A stretch of DNA of 64,000 nt from Tubulanus polymorphus (lineage: Eukaryota > Nemertea > Palaeonemertea > Tubulaniformes > Tubulanidae), in the NCBI RefSeq assembly GCF_964204645.1, contig NC_134026.1, positions 2,666,001 to 2,730,000 of the forward strand. Direction: 5' to 3'. The stretch's first letter is position 1. Every line of letters begins with the position of its first letter. The notes below the pieces were generated by a model. It searched no databases. It was given only the letters and a program-made list of their open reading frames with translations, and had not been told where the DNA came from. A program made the position numbers and the translations under genes. Of this stretch, positions 26,038 to 55,388 are shown one piece after another.

Positions 26038-29000
26038 TCAAGCCGTTGATTCCTTCAAATTGTCAAAGTACTCCATTAACTGGTCATAACTCATTCCCAT
26101 CGCTTCGTAATCCCATTCGACTTTCTCCGGGTTTTCAGGAGGATTGTTGTTGCTTGCCTCGGGAGGTAACGGGTTCGTAGTAATGCGAATACTACACTCC
26201 GAACCCTTGTACGTGGAAACATTGTTTTTACTCGCTCCACTACCGGAACTACAAGTGGAGTTACGGTTGCTCTGCGGCTGCTGCGCCGGCAGCTGTTGAC
26301 TGGTGTCCATCTGATTACCGTTAAAGTCTGACGGCGGAACGAGAGTCTGAGAACAATGCGTATTCACATGGTTTCTCTCTAGCGTAGCTCGGCCGATCCA
26401 AACCCAGTCTTTCGCTTGGGCGATCGGATCGTTAGCGTTGTCTTTCGGTATTCGTTTACGTCGGTAGCGTAAAATAAATACAACGCAATACGTCAAAATA
26501 ACCGTAACGGCTACACATACTAGCCCCAGTAAAGAGTACATACCAATCTCTAATGGTGACAGCCCACCAGCACGGCGAATATGCTGCTTTCGGGCTTCTT
26601 GAACCGCGCTGTTTTCAGAATCAGAGGAGAGTTCGTCGTCTTTCTTAATCGAATCGACGTGAAGATCATTTCTATCGGATTTCGATTTCGTTTTCGGCGA
26701 CTGTTTAACCGTAATGCCGGGATGCGGACCTTTCACGGAGCCGTCGATGTGAGGATTGTAGCGCCACGGATCGCCCGGACGATTGATATTATAATCGTCA
26801 TTCAGTAAATATTCCTTACGATAAACATCCGTCGAAAAATCGTTGCTGATGTAAACGTAATTCGAAGCCAGGACGAGACGCACGTTTTTCTTTTCGCAAC
26901 GCTTATTCACCTTTAAACCGAGCTCTAAAGATTCGCCTTTACCTTCGCCTACAGCGGTTATCTGTGGCCTGTCATGGGATAGCGGTAATCCGTGTATCGA
27001 CGTTATATGTCCGTTCAAGCTTTCGACCGACAGCTCATAATCTTCACGCGGCACTTCGTGTAGCGGGAAAATGGTTTCGTCGTTGAAATGGATGAAGATA
27101 TCCAAGAATCCATCCTGAAATATGATAAATGGCAGCCGTGAAATAAATTTGTAATGACAATCATTAAATACATGTAATGTATGATAATTTATTCAGCCTT
27201 AAATCTGTATGAAATATGCTCATTAGATTTACGTCATATACAAAAAGAGATCAGACACTAAAAGCATTTGATGAACAAATGGTTTCGAGATTAGATTTAA
27301 AATCAATTGATGGACTAGATTTGATTTCGATTAGTCGTCCATAGTAGTGGGGCCGAGTACGAGAAAGCTATATGCCCAGCTGAGACTTCTGGATAGATAA
27401 ACATGGGTTGATGACTAGCAAGGATTGATCGTTAGATCTAAAAACTCTATTGGATGATTCATTTTGCACCAATGACCGTAAATATTGAGGTGCAGACCAA
27501 TTTCTTCAATATACAATATCTTCAGTTGGGTATATTGACATTGCATCCATACCTGATTTTTACGTCGAAACTTGGCTTGAGGAACGACCATCATCTTATA
27601 AGTGCCCGGTAAATCTCGTAAACGTGAAATTTTGATGTCGACACTGGAAATGACTTTAACGTCTAAACGTTTGATTGACACTTTGTCACCGCTGCTCACG
27701 CGGATCTCCTTCGCACCAATCACTCTATTTGATGAAGAAAGAGCCTGGAAAATAAATCACGCGAAATGATTAAACAAAGCTGTGTCAACAAAATGAAAAC
27801 TCTCATATCATCTTCAGCATCTTCTCAGATATTCTTCCTCGATTACTCATTTCTCAGCATCGAGACACCGTGAAAATCTTAGCCTTAGATATTCTTCGTG
27901 TCCTGGTTATTTACTTTTCACAGGGTGGCCAATTCCCTCCATTTACAAATTCCAAGAGTTTTCCCTGATTTTTCCAAGTTACAAAATTCCCCGAGTGAAT
28001 CGGCAGGTGAATGGAGAAATTTCTTGGTTCAAAATTGCATAGATTATTCATTATTCACAAATCACATTTAGATGAAGAAACACGCGGTCAAAAGCTCCGA
28101 GATTCCCAGAATTTTTTAAGGTTTTTTGACAAAATTTCTCAAATTCCTTCAGTTTTCCCGATTTTTTTTCGAGATTTCAAGTTTTCCATTATCTTATACA
28201 CCAGTACTGACCTGTATTTCCGCACGGCCTTTCGTTAAACCTTCGACGATATTTCCGCGTAACCTCGCTATGCGATTGTCACTGATTCGTAATCTGTGTT
28301 TTATATGTTTAGTTATATCTACGAGCGCCTTACGATGCAACCAATACATAGATTTGTCGTTCTCATTGATCGTAAATTGAGTGTACACTTTGATAATGGC
28401 TTGTTGATAACGTAATCTGCAGCCGAGTTCATCAGCTTCTTCATCCGAAGACTTTTCATTCGTTGCGTCGAGCGGCGATTTCCATGACTTGATTTGACTG
28501 AGTTTACTATCGGATACTTCGATATTGACCGGCACGACCGGTACCCAGACGGGGATTTTCAAGTGGCGCAACAGACCGGCGTGTCGTACGTAGATAGTCG
28601 CGTTCGATGAACCGAGGGTCTCCTTTCCATCGACGAATATCTGATAACAATTCAACGACACCTGAACAAAAAGAAGTGTAAAAAAAATTTATCTAATTAA
28701 AAGTTTGAAAAGACACAAGGTTTTGAACTCTCACTAGAGATCACCGTCAGGTTCAGGCAAAGATCACACCTGACGATGATCTCTATTGAGAGTTTGAAAC
28801 GTCGTGTCAGTCTAAACGAAGAGTGCTTTGCTCTCAAAAATATCTCATAGAATTCGCAGAAATATATATATCATTTTCTCACAGCTCTCGATCGAGATAT
28901 ATACCTTCAGTATGCCGTCATTGGCTGAATCACAAGTGCTGAACTTAGTAATATCATCGACGTGTCCCGATCGACGCACGGCGAATACTTTCAATGGCCA

Positions 29001-32000
29001 TGCTTGTCTACTTCCACTCAATATAGCAGTATTCAGAATATTACGCACCTGAATCAGATGAAATTATATCTATCGATATTGATCGCAGACAGCGCGAGCG
29101 ATCTGTATGATTTCCACGTACACTAAACTGAATTTTCTTTCGATTAAATGCAACAAATTCTAGGCATTTTTTTTCATGCGTAAATTCAACGGTTCTAAAA
29201 TGTTAAGAAATTTAGGTGTTTTCCATCACTGGATGTTAAACCATGACATTTTGAATCGAAAGCTATGAATAATTAGTTTTCGACACTGAACTGATTACTG
29301 ATCTTCCACTGAGAGAATCGCTTAATTTCTTCACTTCAAAATAATATGGGACTTCTATTTTAGAATACTCTTCATATTCACCTTGAAAACAGGTACTATA
29401 TCATACGATTCGGTCATCGAGATCGGTAAATTGACGTTAGCGCGGAAACGTTTTCTAGTAAGAGAATGATCGGCTGGTTCGTATTCTCCTTTCCATAAAA
29501 TACGCCCGTCCTGACCGCTGAATATGAAACTCTCAACTTCAAAAACGGCGTCAAAAATTTCCTGAATTCTGAAAAGACGCGAGAACATAGAAATTCAGTA
29601 TAAACATGATAAACATCTCGGTAGGCATCTCAGTAGGCGGAGTAACCGCAAGGATAAAACAGTCTGGTGTTTTTATATTTCAAGTGAAAAACAGCAAAAC
29701 CTACAGATGTTTATGTTCGTTTTTTTTAGGAACAATAAGAACTCCGGGAAAAATGCGTAGGGTCACGGAACCTACAGTGTTTATAGCCTTGCCTTCATGT
29801 TATATACAAAGTAGCGTGATAGACTAATTTGATTAGTCTATTATTTAAATCATTCGGTAGCATAAACTATAACACATATATTCATCAAGTTTGAGGTTTG
29901 TATTATACATGAAGATACATCTGGATTAAAGACAATGTCATTCTAAATAAAAAAAAGGATGAAAATATTCAAGTCATCACATAAACATATGATTGGCGTT
30001 CTTATGAGTGTATGGTACAGTTTCATTGGATATTGATTTACTGATGAGAAAAGTTTATTCGAATTTAATTGAAATATAGAAGAAATTGAAGCGTGGTAAC
30101 CTAGTAACCACTGACGAAGCTGGTGGATCCTCGCCTGCCATACGTGGAATCTTCTATTGCAAAAGTAGCACTGCAGGGGAGGGGGGTACCCCTTTAGTTA
30201 ATCGTGTACTATCACTATTACGTCAGTAAGTGCTCACATTCTTGAAAAGTACGCAAAGAGATGAGTTGAAATCTGTTGAATCATATAAATAAAATCATCC
30301 GATCAAAATGAAGATTTTGATGTCGTTTTATAATTTTTTTTGTCGGGATACTCATCCTAAACTAGAAACGGTCTAGTATACATTATACCTATACATATTC
30401 TGCTTGTATATAAGTATGAAACTGATATAATGCGTCATAAATAAACCTGAAACTAAATAACTAATAAATAACTAATACAGGTGAATACTAACGCTAACGC
30501 TAACGCTTTATTTATGTATAGCTATTTCGGGAAGGAAAAACACATTTTCATTGCACCGGTGGGGACTAAACGAGTTACGGCCTAAATTTGTTTATTGCGG
30601 TCAGGTCTGTTGTTTTCATCGGGCGACTTGTCACGACAGACAATCACAGTAAGACCAATGGAATCGTAAAACAAGCCAATATAAATTTACAGACTAATAG
30701 GTAGCCATCCATATGCGGAGCCCCGCGCACATCAGACAGTTGCTATAGCAACCTACTGTGACTCTTTCCTCCCTCGCCGTTTGTTCCTCAGACTCCTGAG
30801 CGCAAGAGAGCAACAGTAGCGCGCCAGTTAATAAATTATTCTATTGTATACGGCTAGGGGTCCATATGCTTTTGAAAAAATAGAGAGCCTTTTAAGTTCT
30901 ATATGAATGGCAATATCCGTGCTACTTACATGACTTTTGTCACCAAATTCATAGAGAATAAACAGTAAACCAATGAATGCTTTATTGAGACACTTCGCAA
31001 TTTACATTCAGGATAATTAAAAAGGGAAATTTAAGCAATCAAATAGAGGCTATCAATGCTAGACAGGCTTCATACATACATTGTAGTGAGGCTGAGATAA
31101 AAAAGGAAACACTTTTTCATCATAGCACATCAAAACACCAATCATCAAAAAAAAATAATTAATTTCGAGACACCAATAGTCAAAGGTAAGCACTTTTCGA
31201 TAGAAGTAAGGTCCTTCTAAGCGCTTTTGTAAGGCAAAAGTAATTAAGTGTTACTAACAGCGATTGCCCTAATGCACGACATAAATCTCGTCATTTTATG
31301 ACGACTGGTCAATATATACATGCGAACAATAGATTAGAAGTGGAGGACAGGCCATTATAGACGATACATTTATACAGGCACTGATAGCGGCATAACACAA
31401 AATTGTCCAAAAAATTATCTGGCATGCCAAAAAAAGCACTTTTCTGCACTTGACTATGAATCCTGTACGAATGTGGTCCATCCTGTTCTACATTTACGAT
31501 ATTATATCAGTTGCAGTGGAGTCAACTGATCTAGAGATACCTTTTACATTTCTTTATATAAAACTTCGAAGGTGATTAAACGTAAGGCTTGATAAGCATT
31601 TAGCTAGTTAGAATCACCATCTGCTTCTACAACAGTCTAAATGAATACTAGTCGAGAACAGCTTAGATGAGTTAAACTGCCGGTTGTGATTCTACTCGCC
31701 CCTTCGCCTCGTAAGGGGTTCCACTCTCGCTCCAGTAATAATATCTAACTCCTTACTTTACCGCACGGCGAGCTATAGTTTTATGAAGATATAAATGATA
31801 AGAGTAGACACGCGCGGTTTAGGTTAGCATCCAGGTGGGGAGAGATCATCTGTACAACACGCCGAACCATCCCCCGAACAAGTGTTTTTAGATACCCACA
31901 CGAGGAGCTGTTGCTGTTGTTACTGCAGCTGCTGCTGCTGCTGCTACTAGTGAGGTATAAAAATAGCGACCAAAGAGTCAAATTGTTTTCCGTAAACGCA

Positions 32001-35000
32001 ATTAACCAATTTCCGGATTACTACAAACAAACATTATTGAATCAACAGTTGACTAATAAATAATCATCATACATGATTTTCCATCCGTATAATTGGACGA
32101 TTAGCTTCTGAATTTTTAACCACTTCCAAACGTATATAATGTATACTGATACTTTTCCCGTAATGATAAGCATTATAAGCTCATTCTGAAGCAAAACGAC
32201 TGGGGTAACTTTTTGGACCTATCCTTCAGAGGGTATAACCCACTATATGGATGAATCACTGGATATTAAACCGGTGAACAGTTTACCGATAGATACAACA
32301 ATCATGGAGGTTGTTATACATATTCTCAACCCACGACTAGTCAATAAGCAAGCACGTAGGCACTGAACAGGGTAAAGTGGACCGAATGGCATTTAAAGTT
32401 GGCATCGATTGATACCTGTCATATAGTAGTACAAACAGGTGGGAAGATGACGATGTTGACGGCAACAGTGAATACAGCACAGCTCAACTTGATTTAAGAA
32501 TTACGTTGTGACACAACGATACGCACACACGCACACGTAAACCAATATCACAACGCAGATAATCGCATCCAATATCATCACTGACGATCAAAGATTATCC
32601 AACAAGTTTCCCGAGGACCTGAGAACTATTGGAATGCAACGTGACTCACAACGCAATTACATAAATGACTCAATCTTCAGGTTAGGCTATATAGCTGGAA
32701 GCAAGTCGCGCGTAGATTGCAAGACGTTCGTTCGTTCGTTCGTTTCGTCGGTCATCGATGCGAGACATCGGTCTCAGGTGGACTGGAATCGATAGACAAT
32801 TCGCCGGCGGGTAATACGATTAGATCGGCTTCAAATTGACGCGAATCTAATTTACAAACTGATGATATCAAACTACACAGCAAACTGTGTACGACACCAA
32901 CAGGCATCCTGTATTATAACTGACTACTGATTCTCATCCTTTACAGGCGGTCCTCCCTACAGATCAGTTATTCCTGAATGTTCTAAAGGAGAAAATTTAG
33001 AATTTCGAGGAAACTTCTACATCACTTTCATATACCAATTACTGTACCATATCCCAGGTACTGTTTATCTTGTTCGGTGGTTTTGAAAGCAAGTTTGTAA
33101 GCAAATTTTTTTCATTACCAAAACTTGATTTCTAATTTTGTAACCACCTAATTGTTTAAAAATATCCTGGTCCCAACTGTACTGATTTAGGCGTAGTTTA
33201 CTGCAGAACTACAAAAAACTAGACATCGATTTCTTATTGTCTATTTCTCAAAATTAAAAGGAGTTTTTCTGAAATGGTATCACTTTTTTGGGAAACCCTG
33301 GTGCATATGATCCCTAACAAAAAAAATCCCTAGCAAGCTTTTCTGAAGCTGACATTTGGTCGGTCTAATCCAAAAACGCTGGTTTTCCAGTTTTACAGGT
33401 CATAACAATTCAGCTTCTGACTTAATGGCGCTATGATTAACAGCATTAAACAACCGATATATTACAACGAGCCAACTGAGAACTGCAACTGGGTGTATGT
33501 AATATACAGGTCTAAAATCCCATACTAGTGATGAAAAATAAAGTTTGAAATGTTTCCTTAAGTTAATAGTTTATTCCACGCTATTCGTCTATACCCTAAT
33601 ACATGTAGTTATCTTCATGAATACTGGAGATCTTCAGCATTCCTGAAGATGACTTCTAGATAGTCGAAACATCGAATAAACTATTAACTCAAGGAAACTT
33701 TACAGACTTTATTTGTTCATTGCTAGCGTGAGATTTCTCGTCACAGCACGGACAGACTGAGTGTTCCATCGATGGTTATGTATACCTGTATACAGAGGAA
33801 ACAGTATCTTATTTCAATCAATAACGACTGATGTCAATGAGTTCGTGATTCATAAACACACGTCATCAAAAAAACGTCATATTAATTATAGATGAGAGTG
33901 AATGCGGCATCTGCCCTTAACATCGGAAAATCGATCATCGTATTTTTCAACTATTTCAGTTCGACAAATAAGCATAGATAATATACGACTTGAAATAATA
34001 GACGCTCGATATAAACAACGCGAGTTAAGCGCATTGCCTGCTTTAAGGTGATAACAGCGACAGATCTTTTGTAGTAAAAGGAAACTCTCAATTCTTCGCA
34101 GGATGTCCGTATCGCTATTCCCGACTGATGTTGTCGTCATGGTTACTGACATCTTTTATCGCGTTGATTACATATTCCGTCGGCTGTGTTGTGGGGGGTG
34201 AAAGCAAAGAACAATTCCCCCGACGAATTTCAGACCGACGCGATTTCGAAACGTAAAAGAATTCGCCGACGATCGAATCGACCGCCGGTTTTTAATTCGA
34301 ATCTATCTGGCATTTACAGTTCGTAATCTACGTTTCTCTTTTCAGGCGGTGAAATTAAAGAAAAACCGTTAATCAAGCAGAAGGATCGGCTGAGTGAACT
34401 ATTTATATCAATACGACGAAAGAGTAATAGAGCTTTATTCATCGACTCTAATGACACTATTAAAAGCGGCTCCCACTCTTGTTTAGTATGAATCTATTAA
34501 AAATCGATGTATTTTCTATTTTACGACGCCCAGTCGCTGTTTTATTTCGAAAATGTCTTGTTGACATTTCAATCATATCGATTCGTACGCAATTTGCCAG
34601 TAAGATACGGCAAATGTAAGAATATTATCCATGGGAATCGGCATATGCAAGAGAGAGGAGAGGAGAGAGAGGAGAGAGGAGAGAGATAAATCCATTAATC
34701 GATATAAGAGAGCAACAACAGACGTAAAATGAAACAGTTCCCATAGAGATCAAGGTCTTACCTCGAAGATTTCGTGTAAACTTTATCGCTTCTAACTGAT
34801 GCAGTTACGAATCCTCCGCGCATTTTGTTGTTGATATTACTGTAAACATCCCATCGATCGGCATCTTTCGGTACGATGCTTACTAAATTTATTCCGTGCC
34901 GTGTCTTGATCCTGTAAAATGGTTAATAATCAACGATGATGATGATGATAAATAAGAAAAGCCCTAAAAGGGATCTTATACTTAGGTTAAAGGTGATCTA

Positions 35001-36591
35001 CAGATGAAAATAGCAGAACTCAGGTTAAATTTAGCCCATTAACAGGGCTCCATTTTCGCAGTATCCTGAGAAAAATATATTTTTTGTAGGTATTCTAAAA
35101 CTTGAAATGAAAGCATTTTATATCCTGACAGGATACAAAATATTTCTGATTTCACCATTTGAAGTGGGTCAATTTAAAGGGATACCAAACTTTGGCATGG
35201 CAGGATACCGACTAAGGAGGATCTCGTATCCCAAGAAGATATTCTCTTAAACCTTGAATAAAGGAGTGTCTTTACCCTGAACTTCACGTTGGTCGGAACT
35301 GGTCGATTCCCTTTAACATAACTAAGGTAGTAACTAAACAGGTTTTCTCACCCGACGATGATCTCTAGTGAGAGTTCGAAATGTCGTGTCATCTTAAAGT
35401 TTTGATGAATCAATTCTTGGGTTTATTACTTTAAAATCTGAACATATTGAGTTTTTTAATTCATTTTTTTCAGTTCATAGCACCTTGAGTCAATATCTAA
35501 TGATAACCAATAATGAAAAATGATAGTCTTAAAAACTTACCGTATTCCGAACTGTTTCAGCGACGACTCGGCTTGTAGTTTAACGCGAGCGTGAAACCTC
35601 GAACCCGGCGATACCGGCTTCTTCGGCACGTAAATCAAAATATGCGGATCTTCTCGTAGTTCGAGGTAATCCATGTCATCGGCTTCCAGCTCGATCTTAC
35701 CCAACTGTATTTCGTTCGGGTATTGTTCCGAGTCGTGCGTTTTACCCGGTATGACGTAATTACCGGCGCGAGTACACTGCGAATTCTCGCCGATCGGATA
35801 AAACGAATACGAAACGTCTGCCAAACGTTTATAGTTATTCGTCCACCAATGATCGGGAATCGTGATCGCGGCGATGCACATATCGTGTTTATTACTCAGT
35901 ATACAAGCCGATGTTGCGTGCTGGATGTTCCAATGAGCGTGAACGCGTAAGCACCATTTTAATTCACCTCCGTCGGCCGTTTTACTCTTGTCCTTGTGCG
36001 GAACGCTGTAAAGATGGCTACCGTGACATAACACTCGTAACGTCGGGTTTTCCCGGCGCAACGAATGCGAAACGATGTGCGCGCTGATGTCGAATTTCTT
36101 CAACGCCGCGACCGGGATCGAACCATTCACGCGACTTGTGTCGAAGAAGCGATTGAATATGGGTCGTTCGGCCTCGTATGAACCGTACTTCGCGTGGATC
36201 GTCGTAAATGGTGATGGTTGAGTGATGCCGTAATGTTCCTCCAATAGTAAAGGATTGTTGAGGTTTGACTGGGACGTCAAAGGTTTGATGAAATACGCAT
36301 CGTCTTTTTGGTTAAACGTCAGATCCACATTCTCAGCCCAGCCTGGAAATACGTAGCAGAATATGAGAAAATTATTTTTACGAAAAATTTATTTCCTGTT
36401 ATCGTAATAAAAAGATTGGTTAAATAAGTATTTTTCTAGAAAAAAATTAAATGGCATAAATGTTAACAATTAGCATAGCAAATGTCACTGATAGCTTACA
36501 ATGAGAGGGCAAATGATATTGATCAAAGAATCAACTTACCTTCATTGACAGCGATTAAGATAAAATTTAAGAACCAAAGTACGTAAATCAT
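26038..36591 (-). CDS. TMEM132 family single-pass membrane protein
   Basis: Eight coding exons, 36591-36540, 36342-35541, 34911-34762, 29568-29382, 29048-28905, 28661-28212, 27744-27553 and 27114-26038, join in phase to 1017 residues. A signal peptide fills exon 1 (MIYVLWFLNFILIAVNEG). A large extracellular region follows; in this family it carries cohesin-like and immunoglobulin-like (BIG) domains. One membrane helix lies in LEIGMYSLLGLVCVAVTVIL, followed by basic RYRRKR and the conserved cytoplasmic blocks DWVWIG and EWDYEAMGMSYDQLMEYF, ending NLKESTA. These tail motifs are diagnostic of TMEM132. Vertebrates have five members (A-E), mostly neural and proposed as adhesion proteins linked to the actin cytoskeleton. 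This looks like a single pre-duplication member. A 5.2-kb intron (29569-34761) contains several repeats. Confidence 0.95.
27921..28190. repeat. Degenerate copy of the CAGGGTGGCCA element
   Basis: CAGGGTGGCCA at 27921-27931 opens a stretch of AATTCCC, TTTTCCC and AATTCCCCG motifs in a TMEM132 intron. This matches the left end and interior of the better preserved element at 48947-49086. The opposite terminal repeat is not recognisable. Confidence 0.5.
28711..28810. repeat. Inverted repeat with hammerhead-ribozyme-like core
   Basis: Arms of about 40 bases at 28711-28752 and 28768-28809 are imperfect reverse complements with a short loop. The right arm reads CTGACGA, then a self-complementary GATCTCT...GAGAGTTT stem, then GAAAC (28770-28800). 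This fits the CUGANGA-stem II-GAAA hammerhead core. It lies in a TMEM132 intron. A related single arm with a mutated core is at 35352-35394. Confidence 0.55.
30710..30871. other. GC-richer islet with a perfect X-box-like palindrome in TMEM132 intron
   Basis: GTTGCTATAGCAAC at 30739-30752 is a perfect 14-base palindrome resembling the RFX X-box. The islet is CpG-richer than the intron. Degenerate inverted ends (CATATGCGGAGCCCC on the left; reverse complement of GGGGTCCATATG on the right) suggest it could instead be a small mobile element. Confidence 0.4.
31905..31952. repeat. CTG/TGC-rich trinucleotide repeat in TMEM132 intron
   Basis: A run of TGCTGTTGTTACTGCAGC followed by CTGCTG triplets lies in the large intron. 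The serine-rich minus-strand ORF across it is not considered real. Confidence 0.8.
32729..32748. repeat. (TTCG)n tetranucleotide repeat
   Basis: Four to five tandem TTCG units in the large TMEM132 intron. Confidence 0.85.
33543..33705. repeat. Second inverted-repeat element with hammerhead-like core
   Basis: The left arm at about 33551-33575 and the right arm at 33675-33699 are near-perfect reverse complements (AGTTAATAGTTTATT faces AATAAACTATTAACT). Just before the right arm, 33643-33670 reads CTGAAGA, a GACT...AGTC stem, then GAAAC, again the CUGANGA...GAAA pattern. The family differs from that at 28711-28810. Confidence 0.55.
34648..34688. repeat. GAGAG/GGAGA purine-rich low-complexity tract
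   Basis: Imperfect GA-rich repeat just upstream (in plus coordinates) of a TMEM132 exon at 34762-34911. It creates a spurious arginine/glutamate ORF. Confidence 0.9.
35352..35395. repeat. Single arm of the 28711-28810 repeat family
   Basis: It matches the right arm of the 28711-28810 element: GACGATGATCTCTA, GTGAGAGTTCGAAA and GTCGTGTC in order. The core begins CCGACGA rather than CTGACGA, so a hammerhead fold would be damaged. It lies in a TMEM132 intron near the exon at 35541. Confidence 0.6.
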
Positions 36592-37040
36592 CTTGAATCC
36601 TGGTTATTCCTTCATTTATCTGGTATTATTGTACTTAACATCAACACTGGTTTTAAATTCCAACATTTGAACAACGAGATTCCTTAGTTTTTACTCTATT
36701 AAGTCATGGTGATGAATGAACATATTTCAGCATCCTCTAGTCATCACGACAACAGCACTGCTGCAGCGCCAGCATCATTGTGATGAGATGGGCGCTACTT
36801 TTTCATCTCATTTAAAGATCTATCCGCTATCTATCTCTATAATTAGTCTGTCTGGACATGAATTGGAGGTGCAATTTCGGTGGTCGGCCTTTTAATTTCT
36901 CACGCTGGTCACGGTCAAAATTTTGAATAGAAACTAGCGTTTGATTGACAGGCAATTAAAGCAAAGTTAGGTTCCAATCAGTCCGCTAGGCGGCGAGAGC
37001 TGACGGTCTGTGGACATAGAACGATGTTTGACAACTGAAA
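36592..37040. promoter_or_regulatory. Shared promoter region between TMEM132 and PI4KA
   Basis: The divergent start codons are 449 bases apart. The sequence contains an ATCATCG/ATCATTG-rich stretch near 36720-36785 and a CpG-richer portion near 36980-37020 next to the PI4KA start. No TATA box is clear. Confidence 0.55.
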
Positions 37041-54615
<17,575 letters not shown>

Positions 54616-55388
54616 TATGTATGTACTGTTCATTTCATTCCGTATTGATAAGTTAGCTGTGGTATACCGTACAAGTTGTATTCGCCTGCTTGTGGTTCCT
54701 TTTACGGTATATAGAAAATTTGATTGTGATAAAATTGCCGTAGAACAGCTTCTTCCTTGCCATGGGAAAAACAATTTGACATTTTGTGTACATATTATTT
54801 ATCAGTATACGAGATTTGAATATTCTTTTATCATTCTGTCAGTGGGGCGGGGCAAGTAGAGCACTGAAATTACATTTTGAAAAAGCTTTAGGCTTATTAT
54901 CTAGTCAGTCCATGGACGTATACGTCCATGGTCAGTCTAAATGTGGAATAAAAGGTATACTAGTTATAACACATAATTCTTTATGTAAATACATGTAACT
55001 GGATTATCATTCGTTTGTTGTAGTAAAGTTTTCGTGTTTTTAAAAGATGCTCCTCCTGGTGCAAAAAAAAACATGAATGAAAGCATCTCTCTGTAATTGT
55101 TGAATGTTATGTTACGTTGTTGATGAAATTTTAATACATATTTTATCCAAAATGAAGGGAAGCTTTTTGTTGTTGATTATTAGCCGGATTCTTGTGTCCT
55201 TAGTTCAGCCGTGAATTCCGTTCCCCGGGTACCTGCTTCAATTCTCCACCAAATATTAAATAAACAACGCAATAATATTCTTTACTTAAATAGACTACAA
55301 AAATTTATTTTCCAACATTCTTATAATAAATGGTAATGGTGTATACCGCCGTACTACTATTGTAATGTATAAGAGCTATAATAGATTT
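54616..55388. other. PI4KA 3' UTR and convergent gap to TBCCD1
   Basis: It contains the PI4KA 3' end (AATAAA at 54947-54952) and, on the minus strand, the TBCCD1 3' UTR with AATAAA at 55309-55304. A 22-bp perfect palindrome at 54910-54931 lies before the PI4KA signal. No gene is seen. Confidence 0.55.
54910..54931. repeat. 22-bp perfect palindrome in PI4KA 3' region
   Basis: CCATGGACGTA is followed directly by its exact reverse complement TACGTCCATGG with no spacer. It sits 16 bases before the AATAAA at 54947. Confidence 0.9.
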
